Source: Deltaproteobacteria bacterium
GTDB taxonomy: Bacteria; Desulfobacterota; Desulfovibrionia; Desulfovibrionales; Desulfovibrionaceae
Direction: 5' to 3'
Length of the DNA: 50,753 nucleotides
NCBI GenBank assembly: GCA_031285295.1
Contig: JAITWK010000003.1
Span: 1-50,753 of the forward strand
Every line of letters begins with the position of its first letter. The stretch's first letter is position 1. The position numbers and the translations under genes are program-made. The notes beneath the pieces were generated by a model. That model saw only the letters and a list, made by a program, of their open reading frames with translations, was not told the DNA's origin and did not search any database. Positions 6,783 to 14,460 of the stretch are shown here, piece after piece.

Positions 6783-9311
6783 ATGAGCGATTCCCCCCAG
6801 ACGTCGGATCGGACGCCGGATGCTGCAACGCTTGACGTTGCAGCGCCTGCCAGTGCCACAACAGTAGCGGAGCCGACACCCGCAAAAACCAAAAGACCCG
6901 CCCGCCCCCGCAAAAGCGCTACTCTCCAAAAAGATTCCGCCCAGATCGATTCTGAAACCAAGGATCAAAAAGACCAAAAGGCCGCAAAGCCCAGAAAGGC
7001 CAGATCCACCAAAGCCACCGCCGCTTCTTCAGCCTCAGACCTTGAAGTCAATCCGGTTGCGGTTGAACAACAGGCAGAACAACCGGCGGAAAAGCCCGCT
7101 AAAAAGCCGCCCCGGCAAACCGCAGCGAAAAAAAACACCACTCCGAGAAAAAAACCGGCCAAGATCGCAAAAGATCTTCCGGAATCTCCTGTTGCCACTG
7201 GTACCCAGCCCCACGCCGCGCCCGAAGATTCTTTACCCAAGGATTTACCGGAATTTTTAGCGGATGCTGCGCCAGTTGCTGCACCCGCCATGGACGCAGT
7301 AAGCCCAAGCTTGCCCGTTGCCGATGCAAGCCCGGACAAAGCCAATAATAGCGAAACAAATGCCGAGACTACGGCTGCCGGGCAACCGGAAGGCGAAGTG
7401 CGCGAAAAATCCCGCCGCTCCCGCTCCCGGCGCGGCCGCCGTAAATCCGCCGCTGCCCGAGCCGCTGCCCTGGCCGCGCAAGCTGACGGCAACCTCGCTG
7501 AAAATGCCGCTGACGCTGCGCCCCATGCTGCGGGTCACGAAGCGCACCACGAATCAGAAGGCACGACTGATCCGAAAACAGGGCCAGCGGCCAGCGAGAG
7601 CAACCTTGCCTCCGGGTCTGGCCTGGGTACCAGACCGAACGCCCGCCCCAACACCTGGCAGGCCGGGCAGGAAAACAGCGACGACGAAACGGATCAACTC
7701 GACGATACTGACGAGGACCGTGACCTTGATGACACCGATGGTTCCGATAACGCCGGCCAGGTCGGTGCAAGTGGTAGCGCGACCCGAAAATCCAAAGGCA
7801 AAGCCGCTAAAACCGACAACAAGGAAACCAGGGAAGCGGCCCGCCCCAAAAGCAAAATGTTTGTGAGTGTGCTGCCGGGCGAACAGGTTGAAGTGGTTAT
7901 CGCCGCCGAAGGTCTGGTGCAGGAATATTATGTGGAAATGCTGCATCAGGTTAAGGTCAAGGGCAATATCTACAAAGGTGTCATCCACAATGTGGACCCC
8001 AATCTGCAAGCCGCCTTTGTTTCATACGGAGCCGCCAAGAACGGCTTTTTGCAAATTGACGAAGTTCACCCGGAATATTACCTGACCCCGCACGAGCAGG
8101 GCAAGGGACACAAATATCCGCTCATCCAGAAAGTGCTGAAACCGGGCCAGGAAATTCTGGTTCAGGTAGTCAAGGAACCGGCTGGCACCAAGGGAGCATT
8201 TCTTACCTCCTATCTTTCGCTGCCCGGACGCTTTTTGGTGCTTACGCCCGGCCGCGAGCAAATCGGCGTTTCCCGCAAGGTGGATAACGAAGAAGAACGC
8301 GCCCGCCTGCGTGATCTGCTTTCCGGGCTGAACCCCGGCGAAGGGCTGGGCGTAATAGTGCGCACGGTCAGCCGTGGGGCCACCAAAACCAGCTTGCAGC
8401 GCGACTTGCAGCAACTCAAGCGCCTCTGGAAGGATGTGCGTAAAAAAGGCTCCAGCGAACCGGCCCCCAGCCTGATCTATCAGGAGCTTGGCCTGGATAC
8501 CCGGGCTGTGCGCGACTATCTGACTGAAGACGTCAGCGAACTTTGGGTCGATGACGAGGAAATGGCGGCTCAGCTGCGCGAGATTGTCAATCTGCTCTTC
8601 CCGCGCCGCAGCGACATGGTACATGTGCACAAGGATGTGGATACCTCCCTCTTTGAGCGCTTCAGCCTGAAAAAGCAGCTTGATCAGGTGCATTCGCGCG
8701 AAGTTACCTTGCCCTCGGGCGGGCGGCTGGTTTTTGACCATACCGAAGCCCTGATGGCTATTGACATCAACTCCGGACGCGCCGCAGGCAAAAACAACTT
8801 TGAAGATACGGCCTACAAGACCAACCTGGAAGCCGCCCAGATGATCCCCCTGCAATTGCGCCTGCGCGACATTGGCGGCCAGGTGGTCATCGATTTTATT
8901 GAAATGCGCGACCGCAGCCACTGGCGCGAAGTGGAAAAAGCCATCCGGGGCGGCATGAAAATCGACCGCGCCCGTCACGATGTAGGCAAAATCAGCAGTT
9001 TCGGCCTGCTGGAAATTGTACGCCAGCGCCTCAGTTCCTCGGCCATTTCCGTCACCACCGAGCCTTGCCCCTTCTGCAAAGGCACCGGGCAGCGCCGCAA
9101 CATAGAATGGCAGGCGCAACAGGCCATGCGCGAAATACGCTCGCTCCTGCGCAAAAACAGCGAAAACGGCGGTACCGTGGTTTACAGCAATAATGTCGAA
9201 CTGGTCATGTACCTGCTCAACCACAAGCGCGAGCGCCTGCTGGAAATGGAACGCGCCGCCGCAGTAAAACTGGAATTGCGGATCGCGCTGGAAGAAACAG
9301 GCAAGAAATAG
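6783..9311 (+). CDS. rne: Ribonuclease E/G family endoribonuclease with N-terminal disordered extension
   Basis: Endoribonuclease cutting AU-rich single-stranded RNA in mRNA turnover and rRNA/tRNA maturation. Residues 1-355 are low-complexity (Ala/Pro/Lys, then an Arg/Ser patch SRRSRSRRGRRK and an acidic run DDETDQLDDTDEDRDLDD). The catalytic half starts at about 359: S1 domain, then the RNase E/G core with Asp661 in AIDINSGR and Asp704 in VVIDFIEM (equivalents of E. coli Asp303 and Asp346), and the zinc-link CPFCKGTG (Cys762, Cys765). The protein ends shortly after the core, so the disordered region is at the N-terminus instead of the C-terminus as in E. coli RNase E. The start has AGGAAAA upstream. 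Whether to call it RNase E or G is arbitrary from sequence alone; thrC follows by 17 bp. Confidence 0.9.
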   Translation: MSDSPQTSDRTPDAATLDVAAPASATTVAEPTPAKTKRPARPRKSATLQKDSAQIDSETKDQKDQKAAKPRKARSTKATAASSASDLEVNPVAVEQQAEQPAEKPAKKPPRQTAAKKNTTPRKKPAKIAKDLPESPVATGTQPHAAPEDSLPKDLPEFLADAAPVAAPAMDAVSPSLPVADASPDKANNSETNAETTAAGQPEGEVREKSRRSRSRRGRRKSAAARAAALAAQADGNLAENAADAAPHAAGHEAHHESEGTTDPKTGPAASESNLASGSGLGTRPNARPNTWQAGQENSDDETDQLDDTDEDRDLDDTDGSDNAGQVGASGSATRKSKGKAAKTDNKETREAARPKSKMFVSVLPGEQVEVVIAAEGLVQEYYVEMLHQVKVKGNIYKGVIHNVDPNLQAAFVSYGAAKNGFLQIDEVHPEYYLTPHEQGKGHKYPLIQKVLKPGQEILVQVVKEPAGTKGAFLTSYLSLPGRFLVLTPGREQIGVSRKVDNEEERARLRDLLSGLNPGEGLGVIVRTVSRGATKTSLQRDLQQLKRLWKDVRKKGSSEPAPSLIYQELGLDTRAVRDYLTEDVSELWVDDEEMAAQLREIVNLLFPRRSDMVHVHKDVDTSLFERFSLKKQLDQVHSREVTLPSGGRLVFDHTEALMAIDINSGRAAGKNNFEDTAYKTNLEAAQMIPLQLRLRDIGGQVVIDFIEMRDRSHWREVEKAIRGGMKIDRARHDVGKISSFGLLEIVRQRLSSSAISVTTEPCPFCKGTGQRRNIEWQAQQAMREIRSLLRKNSENGGTVVYSNNVELVMYLLNHKRERLLEMERAAAVKLELRIALEETGKK

Positions 9312-9328
9312 AGAGTAAGGGTTACTAT

Positions 9329-10783
9329 ATGCGCAATAACTTTCCCGATTATCGCGGCAACATGGAATATTATTGCCTGGGCTGTGACCAGCGCTATGGC
9401 ATAGACGAGCTTTTATATACCTGCCCCTCCTGCGGCGGCGTGCTGATGCTGCATGACGCGGCCTTTGCCAGCCTCAAGGCCAAAAGCGGCGAAGAATGGC
9501 GCGCGCTTTTCGACACTCGCGCAGCCAGCAAGCTGGACGCCTTGCGCGGCATCTTCCGTTTTTATGAAATCATGGCCCCGGTGCTGGAGCCGGAAGACAT
9601 AATCTATCTGGGCGAAGGCAATACCCCGGTCATTAACGCTTCCCCCACCCTGCGCGAGGCAATAGGCGCGAATTTCGCCATCAAGAACGATGGGCAGAAC
9701 CCCAGCGCTTCCTTCAAGGATCGCGGCATGGCCTGTGCTTTCAGCTATCTGCGTGCCCTGATCCGCAAGCATGGCTGGGACGAGGTGCTGACCATCTGCG
9801 CTTCCACCGGCGATACTTCCGCCGCCGCCGCCCTTTACGCCGCCTATGTGGGCGGCCCGGTAAAATCGGTGGTGCTGCTGCCCCAGGGCAAAGTTACCCC
9901 ACAGCAGCTTGGCCAGCCCTTGGGCAGCGGAGCCACGGTAATCGAACTGCCGGGCGTATTTGATGATTGCATGAAAGTGGTAGAGGATCTGGCCCGCAAT
10001 TACCGGGTAGCCCTGCTGAACTCCAAAAACGCCTGGCGCATTCTGGGTCAGGAATCTTACGCCTTTGAGGCGGCCCAGTGGCGTGACTGGGACATGCGGG
10101 ATCTCTGCCTGTTTGTACCCATTGGCAACGCCGGTAATATCACCGCTGTGCTGAACGGCTTTTTAAAGCTGCACGAACTTAACATTATCGCCAGGCTGCC
10201 GCGAATTTTCGGCGTACAGTCCAGCCATGCCGATCCGGTTTTCCGCTATTACGAGCAGGAAAGCGCGGCGGGAACAGGCAAAGCCGAATTCAAGGCGGTT
10301 AAAGTACGCCCCAGCGTGGCTCAGGCGGCAATGATTGGCAACCCGGTCTCTTTTCCGCGTGTGCGCCGTCTGGTGGCAAAATATCGCGAACTGGCAGGAG
10401 ATCGCGCCTTTCAGGTGGTACGGGTCAGCGAGCAGGATATCATTGAAAGCATGCTTCTGGCCAACCGGCACGGGCATATCGTCTGCACCCAGGGCGGCGA
10501 AAGTCTGGCCGGGCTGCGCGAAGCCTTGCGGCAAAAACTGGTGGGCGCTAACGAATTCAGCCTGATCGATTCCACCGCGCACATGCTCAAGTTTGCCGGT
10601 TTTCAGGAACATTATTTCGCGGATGATTTCGCCCCGGAATATGAAATCAAGCCGGATGGCGCGCTTAAAAACGCCCCGCTGCCGCTGTTCAGCCAGGCGG
10701 AAAAAGATGCTCTGACCGAAACCGAATATGTGCGCCGGGCATCGGTTGCCGTGGCAGACCAGTTGGGCCTGAAAGCCAGGTAA
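9329..10783 (+). CDS. thrC: Threonine synthase
   Basis: PLP enzyme converting O-phosphohomoserine to threonine in the cytosol. 484 residues. The N-terminus carries a zinc ribbon-like pair, CLGC and CPSC (residues 17-36), seen in one threonine synthase subgroup. The PLP Lys lies in NPSASFKDRGM, the phosphate-binding turn in CASTGDTSAAAALYAAY, and NAGNITAV is the later glycine-rich PLP-contact loop. ATG at 9329 has TAAGGG upstream; the ATG at 9362 just before the zinc ribbon is an alternative. Gene spacing to the RNase gene (17 bp) suggests cotranscription, although no functional link is evident. Confidence 0.92.
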   Translation: MRNNFPDYRGNMEYYCLGCDQRYGIDELLYTCPSCGGVLMLHDAAFASLKAKSGEEWRALFDTRAASKLDALRGIFRFYEIMAPVLEPEDIIYLGEGNTPVINASPTLREAIGANFAIKNDGQNPSASFKDRGMACAFSYLRALIRKHGWDEVLTICASTGDTSAAAALYAAYVGGPVKSVVLLPQGKVTPQQLGQPLGSGATVIELPGVFDDCMKVVEDLARNYRVALLNSKNAWRILGQESYAFEAAQWRDWDMRDLCLFVPIGNAGNITAVLNGFLKLHELNIIARLPRIFGVQSSHADPVFRYYEQESAAGTGKAEFKAVKVRPSVAQAAMIGNPVSFPRVRRLVAKYRELAGDRAFQVVRVSEQDIIESMLLANRHGHIVCTQGGESLAGLREALRQKLVGANEFSLIDSTAHMLKFAGFQEHYFADDFAPEYEIKPDGALKNAPLPLFSQAEKDALTETEYVRRASVAVADQLGLKAR

Positions 10784-10801
10784 TAACCTATTAACACAAA
10801 T

Positions 10802-10807
10802 TATAAT
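10802..10807 (+). promoter_or_regulatory. Perfect TATAAT five bases before the dedA ATG
   Basis: A consensus -10 hexamer whose predicted transcription start coincides with the ATG at 10813, and no ribosome-binding site precedes that ATG. No convincing -35 element is seen. The same geometry occurs at queA. Confidence 0.4.
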
Positions 10808-10812
10808 CAATA

Positions 10813-11535
10813 ATGGACTTAGAAACAGCCAGAGTGCTTCTGGAGCAATGGGGCTACCTGATCATTGTCGGGTGGACCTTTCTTGAGGGAGAAACCATCG
10901 TCATTGTGGCCGGCCTGATGGCCAGCCTGGGCTACCTGACGCTGCATCCGGGGCTGATTGCCCTTTGTGCCTTTATCGGCAGCTTTTGCAGCGACCAGCT
11001 AATGTTCACCCTGGGTAAACACAAAGGCCCCTGGGTTCTACGCAAGTTTCCCCGTCTTGATAGCAACACGGAAAGAGCCAGGCGGCTGATCCTCAAATAC
11101 GAAACCGCGCTGATTCTCGGCTTTCGTTTCGTCTATGGCGTGCGCAACGTAACCCCGATCCTGCTTGGCATCAGCGGGGTAAGCCATTTCAAATTCTTTT
11201 GCCTCAACGCGGTCGGAGCCGCTATCTGGGCTCTGTGTTTCAGCTTTGGCGGTTATTATTGCGGTGGGCTCATAATCAGGCTTTCTAATGAGCATCCGCA
11301 CGCCAAGCACTATTTCCTGGGCGGTCTGCTGATCATTCTCGCCGCAGCTTTTATTGTCCAGCGCCTGCGGAACAAAAAAACAGTCAGGCACGCCATAGAA
11401 GTGGCCCATATACCGCCGGAAAAAATTCCCGGCAAAAAAAAGACATATCACAGCAGGTTGGAGCATTTTAACAGCGACAAGCTCAAGTATAAATTGCTCC
11501 AGGCCCGGCGCGTTTTCAAAATAAAAAAGCGCTAG
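10813..11535 (+). CDS. DedA-family integral membrane protein
   Basis: 240 residues, four to five predicted membrane segments (for example YLIIVGWTFLEGETIVIVAGL, ALCAFIGSFCSDQL, FFCLNAVGAAIWALCFSFGG, YFLGGLLIILAAAFIV). DedA/VTT features are present: an acidic residue early in the first hydrophobic region (EGE), and the re-entrant-loop motif RFVYGVRNVTPILLGISG with its two Arg residues. The family acts in membrane homeostasis, with members flipping undecaprenyl phosphate or other lipids; the substrate here is unknown. A basic cytosolic tail of about 60 residues ends in KIKKR. It follows thrC by 29 bp. An AT-rich palindrome follows the stop. Confidence 0.88.
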   Translation: MDLETARVLLEQWGYLIIVGWTFLEGETIVIVAGLMASLGYLTLHPGLIALCAFIGSFCSDQLMFTLGKHKGPWVLRKFPRLDSNTERARRLILKYETALILGFRFVYGVRNVTPILLGISGVSHFKFFCLNAVGAAIWALCFSFGGYYCGGLIIRLSNEHPHAKHYFLGGLLIILAAAFIVQRLRNKKTVRHAIEVAHIPPEKIPGKKKTYHSRLEHFNSDKLKYKLLQARRVFKIKKR

Positions 11536-11600
11536 AAAAATTAATTTTTGTCGTATTGCAAAAAAGGTTCGCTCACGCTATTACTTATAGTTGTTATACC

Positions 11601-11637
11601 ATGCTGCATTCAAACAGTTTTGAATGCCTAAAAGCAT
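11601..11637. repeat. Stable hairpin in the dedA-DHH intergenic region
   Basis: GCATTCAAA (11606-11614) pairs perfectly with TTTGAATGC (11619-11627) around loop CAGT, with a further ATGCT/AGCAT pairing (11601-11605 and 11633-11637) after a 5-base bulge. No T-run follows. The rest of the 219-bp gap shows only the promoter candidate of the next gene. Confidence 0.45.
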
Positions 11638-11693
11638 ACCCGCCCAGACGTTTAGAGGCCGCCATAGCTGCCTGCGCCTTGGCGGCGGCAAGA

Positions 11694-11721
11694 TTTTCAA
11701 TGCGGTTACCTATAATATAAC
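11694..11721 (+). promoter_or_regulatory. Candidate promoter of the DHH gene
   Basis: TTTTCA at 11694-11699, 16-bp spacer, TATAAC at 11716-11721 (an overlapping TATAAT starts at 11711). The leader is about 27 nt and contains the ribosome-binding site ACAGGAGGG. Confidence 0.4.
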
Positions 11722-11754
11722 GCCCGTTCGCCGCATTACAACAGGAGGGATTTA

Positions 11755-12672
11755 ATGCGCCTGGTCACCAGATCCGACTTCGACGGTCTTGCCTGTGCCG
11801 TCCTGCTTAAACATCTCGGCCTGATCGACGATTATCTCTTCGCCCACCCAAAAGATTTGCAGGATGAAATCATTGAAATAAATTCCAATGATATCCTGGC
11901 CAACGTGCCTTATGTTCCCGGCTGCGGCATCTGGTTTGACCATCATACCAGCGAAATGGAACGTCTGGGCAACAACTTTCAGTTCAATGGCCGTTCCGCG
12001 CCTTTGCCCAGTTGCGCCAGAGTTATCTGGGAATATTACGGCGGCAGCGAAAAATTTCCGTCCGAACTTGCTCCGATGATGGAAGCGGTGGACAAGGTGG
12101 ATAGCGCGCAGCTAAGCCGCGAGGATATCCTGAACCCGCAGGAATGGGTTTTGCTGGGTTTTATGATGGACCCGCGCACCGGCCTTGGCCGCTACCACGA
12201 CTATCGCATCAGCAACTACCAGTTGATGATGGCCATGATCGACTTTTGCTCACGCATGAGCGCCGAAGAAATTCTCCACCAATTCGATGTGCAGGAACGC
12301 ACCAGGCGCTATTTCAGCCAGCAGAAGGATTTTTCGCGCATGCTCAGCCGTTGCTCCAAGCTGATTGATAATGTGCTGCTGACTGATTTGCGCAATGAAG
12401 AAGAGATTTTTTCCGGCAACCGTTTTACCGTTTACGCCATGTACCCGCAGTGCAACGCAAGCGTGCAGGTGATGTGGGGCCTGAGAAAAGAGCGAGTGGT
12501 GCTTACCGTGGGCTATTCGATTCTTAACCGCACCTGCTCGGTGGACGTGGGCAGCCTGATGCTCTCCTACGGCGGTGGCGGGCATCCCCAGGTGGGAACC
12601 TGCCAGGTTCCGCCCGCCCAGGATGAACAGACCATCCGGGAAGTTGTGGCCGCCCTGCGTGATTGCCAATAA
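11755..12672 (+). CDS. DHH-family phosphoesterase
   Basis: 305 residues with the DHH superfamily motifs: SDFDGLA near the N-terminus (usual DxDG, but with Ser where many members have His), FDHHTSE (the DHH motif, residues 62-68), an Asp in VDKVDSAQ, and the C-terminal DHHA1 glycine motif SYGGGGHPQVGTCQ. These proteins are Mn-dependent exonucleases or phosphatases (NrnA-type nano-RNase/pAp phosphatase, RecJ, exopolyphosphatase); the present sequence does not let me choose among them. A strong ribosome-binding site (AGGAGGG) fixes the start. It has its own promoter candidate and is followed by a bidirectional terminator shared with the porin gene. Confidence 0.82.
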   Translation: MRLVTRSDFDGLACAVLLKHLGLIDDYLFAHPKDLQDEIIEINSNDILANVPYVPGCGIWFDHHTSEMERLGNNFQFNGRSAPLPSCARVIWEYYGGSEKFPSELAPMMEAVDKVDSAQLSREDILNPQEWVLLGFMMDPRTGLGRYHDYRISNYQLMMAMIDFCSRMSAEEILHQFDVQERTRRYFSQQKDFSRMLSRCSKLIDNVLLTDLRNEEEIFSGNRFTVYAMYPQCNASVQVMWGLRKERVVLTVGYSILNRTCSVDVGSLMLSYGGGGHPQVGTCQVPPAQDEQTIREVVAALRDCQ

Positions 12673-12692
12673 TTTTTTTCACTAATTCACAT

Positions 12693-12733
12693 AAAAAACC
12701 TCCGTTTCGGGAAATTCGAAACGGAGGTTTTTT
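12693..12733. terminator. Bidirectional intrinsic terminator
   Basis: Perfect inverted repeat: AAAAAACCTCCGTTTCG (12693-12709) pairs with its complement (12717-12733) around a 7-base loop. The stem is flanked by A-run and T-run, so it works for the convergent DHH (+) and porin (-) genes. Confidence 0.92.
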
Positions 12734-12763
12734 TATTATCTTCGGGTTGTTCGTGCTTTTGTT

Positions 12764-14014
12764 CTAGAACTTATAACCCATGGAGAACGAGAACATGGTA
12801 CTATGCCCCTGCGAACTGGAATTCTTGACATAGGTGGGGTGAACCTGGCTGCCATCGGTATCCTCTTCATAATCGCGACCCTTGGCATCGATATAGGCAA
12901 AGGCGAAGTCAAAAGTCCAATTGCCTTCATGCAGACCAAAACCCAGGCTATAAATGTGTCGCCCATCGGTAGGAACCAGATAATCCTCGTATTCTTCCGT
13001 CATGGGCGACTGGTCATAAACATAACCGGCCCGCAAGTCCAGCCAGTCCGTCAGGGCGTATTCCACGCCCAGATTGAAGCGCCAGGCGTCATCCCAATGC
13101 TTGTTGCTCTTGGAAACACCGATCGGATCTGGCAAGTGAATATTCAGGTGACGGAAGGAGCTCCAGTTAGTCCAGATGGCTCCGACTTCAACGGAAAGTT
13201 CGGGAATGGGCGTCCAGGAAATACCGGCCGCCACGGAATCCGGCAGGATTACCGTGGAGTCGGCCGAGCCGTTCCTAAACATGGTACCAACGAGAGGGTT
13301 GCCTGCCCCGGTGAAATTGGTAGCGCCGTAAGCATGTACCCGGGCCTGACTGCGGTAAGCCAGTCCAGCCGCCCACTGCTCGTTAAATTGGTAGTGCGCG
13401 GCCAAGTTAAAACCAAAGCTGACGTCATCGGCATCCTTGATGTCGCTCTCCACATCACCATACGGGGTCTCAATGCTCTTTCTGATGTCCAGGGTCGCAT
13501 AAATCAGCTCCACCCCAGCGGCCAAGGAAAGCTCATCGGTAGCCCGCCAGGCAATGTTGGGGTTCAGCGAAGCGGTCTGGAGTGAAACTTTGGTAATATT
13601 GTAACGCCCCGGCCAGTCGGCGTCGTATTCAAAGCCCAGCCCGAAGCGGCTGAATTCGCCAATGCCGAAAGTCCAGTCATCGTTGATCTGATGCGTGAAA
13701 TAACCGTGCGGCATCATCCAGGTTTCGCGGCCTTTGAAAGAGCTGTCCTTTCCATCCGCAGGATCTTCCCAGGTCATGCTGCCGTGCGGTGTAACAGCGG
13801 TAACACCGGCCATGGCGTGTGTGCCGGGCAGGCGGGCAATCAAGGCCGGGTTGTAGGCGATAACCGAGGCATCGGGCTTGCGGGCCATCATGGCGCCGCC
13901 AAGGGCGATGCCGCGAGCGCTGTACTCATAAAGAGCGAACCCTTCGGCCAGGGCATTCCCGGCAGGAAACATGAAACAAACCAACATAAACAAACAAAAA
14001 CATCTTTTTAACAT
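12764..14014 (-). CDS. OmpP1/FadL-family outer membrane porin
   Basis: Beta-barrel transporter for hydrophobic compounds such as long-chain fatty acids or aromatics. 416 residues: signal peptide MLKRCFCLFMLVCFMFPAGN ending ALA, then the FadL hatch signature ARGIALGGAMMARKPDASVIAYNPALIARLPG, an amphipathic barrel with many Trp/Tyr-rich strands, and a C-terminal Phe (SMGYKF), the usual barrel-assembly signal. The start at 14014 is preferred over the GTG at 14023 because CGGAG then sits at a workable distance. Substrate cannot be told from sequence. It is transcribed alone from a long upstream region and ends in the terminator shared with the DHH gene. Confidence 0.9.
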   Translation of the reverse strand: MLKRCFCLFMLVCFMFPAGNALAEGFALYEYSARGIALGGAMMARKPDASVIAYNPALIARLPGTHAMAGVTAVTPHGSMTWEDPADGKDSSFKGRETWMMPHGYFTHQINDDWTFGIGEFSRFGLGFEYDADWPGRYNITKVSLQTASLNPNIAWRATDELSLAAGVELIYATLDIRKSIETPYGDVESDIKDADDVSFGFNLAAHYQFNEQWAAGLAYRSQARVHAYGATNFTGAGNPLVGTMFRNGSADSTVILPDSVAAGISWTPIPELSVEVGAIWTNWSSFRHLNIHLPDPIGVSKSNKHWDDAWRFNLGVEYALTDWLDLRAGYVYDQSPMTEEYEDYLVPTDGRHIYSLGFGLHEGNWTFDFAFAYIDAKGRDYEEDTDGSQVHPTYVKNSSSQGHSTMFSFSMGYKF

Positions 14015-14157
14015 GAAAGGCACACTCCGGTGGTTAAAAAAAATAAATTCATGAAAACACGGATGCCATCAGAGGGAACATCCAACTGTTTGTTTGGTCT
14101 CATTAGGCGATTTTCCTTTCAGAGGCAATGTAAAAATCATGCCGAGTGAAATAGTCC

Positions 14158-14185
14158 AATATATTTCATATATTAAAATTCTGAA
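14158..14185 (-). promoter_or_regulatory. Candidate promoter of the porin gene
   Basis: On the minus strand TTCAGA (14185-14180), 16-bp spacer, TATATT (14163-14158), giving a leader of about 140 nt. The 14024-14204 stretch is otherwise AT-rich without a recognisable gene. Confidence 0.3.
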
Positions 14186-14204
14186 TTAAATATTTTTTTT
14201 GAAA

Positions 14205-14237
14205 ATACAAAAACCCCCGAGAAAAACTCCCGGGGGC
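14205..14237 (-). terminator. Intrinsic terminator of tRNA-Gln
   Basis: On the minus strand CCCCCG (14236-14231 complement) pairs with CGGGGG (complement of 14214-14219), followed by five T. It lies 36 bp after the tRNA 3' end. Confidence 0.75.
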
Positions 14238-14272
14238 TATGAAAAAATCATCAAGATTTTTAATGTTTGTAC

Positions 14273-14347
14273 TGGCTGGGTTACTAGGACTTGAACCTAG
14301 ATTAACGGAGTCAGAATCCGTCGTCCTGCCAATTGAACGATAACCCA
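14273..14347 (-). tRNA. tRNA-Gln (anticodon CTG)
   Basis: 75-nt cloverleaf on the minus strand. Acceptor TGGGTTA (14347-14341) pairs with TAACCCA; G discriminator and encoded CCA end at 14273. Anticodon stem ACGGA/TCCGT encloses loop TTCTGAC, anticodon CTG, reading CAG. T-arm CTAGGTTCAAGTCCTAG is intact. Flanked by its own promoter and terminator. Confidence 0.95.
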
Positions 14348-14359
14348 GTACGAAAGGCG

Positions 14360-14389
14360 TCTATAGCGCCACTGGCACTATTTTGTCAA
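14360..14389 (-). promoter_or_regulatory. Promoter of tRNA-Gln
   Basis: On the minus strand TTGACA (14389-14384), 18-bp spacer, TATAGA (14365-14360); the start predicted about 7 bases on is just ahead of the tRNA 5' end at 14347. Confidence 0.6.
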
Positions 14390-14401
14390 TAAACTATTTC
14401 C

Positions 14402-14453
14402 TTGGAGGGGCTCCGCCCCTCCAAACCACCCCGCATAGGGCAATTGCCCTATG
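14402..14453. repeat. Two adjacent palindromes downstream of nrdJ
   Basis: TTGGAGGGG/CCCCTCCAA (14402-14410 with 14416-14424, loop CTCCG), then the perfect 20-bp palindrome CATAGGGCAATTGCCCTATG (14434-14453). They begin 8 bp after the nrdJ stop in the direction of transcription. Neither is followed by a T-run, so they resemble extragenic palindromic repeats or 3'-end stabilisers more than intrinsic terminators. Confidence 0.55.
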
Positions 14454-14460
14454 TACCCAT

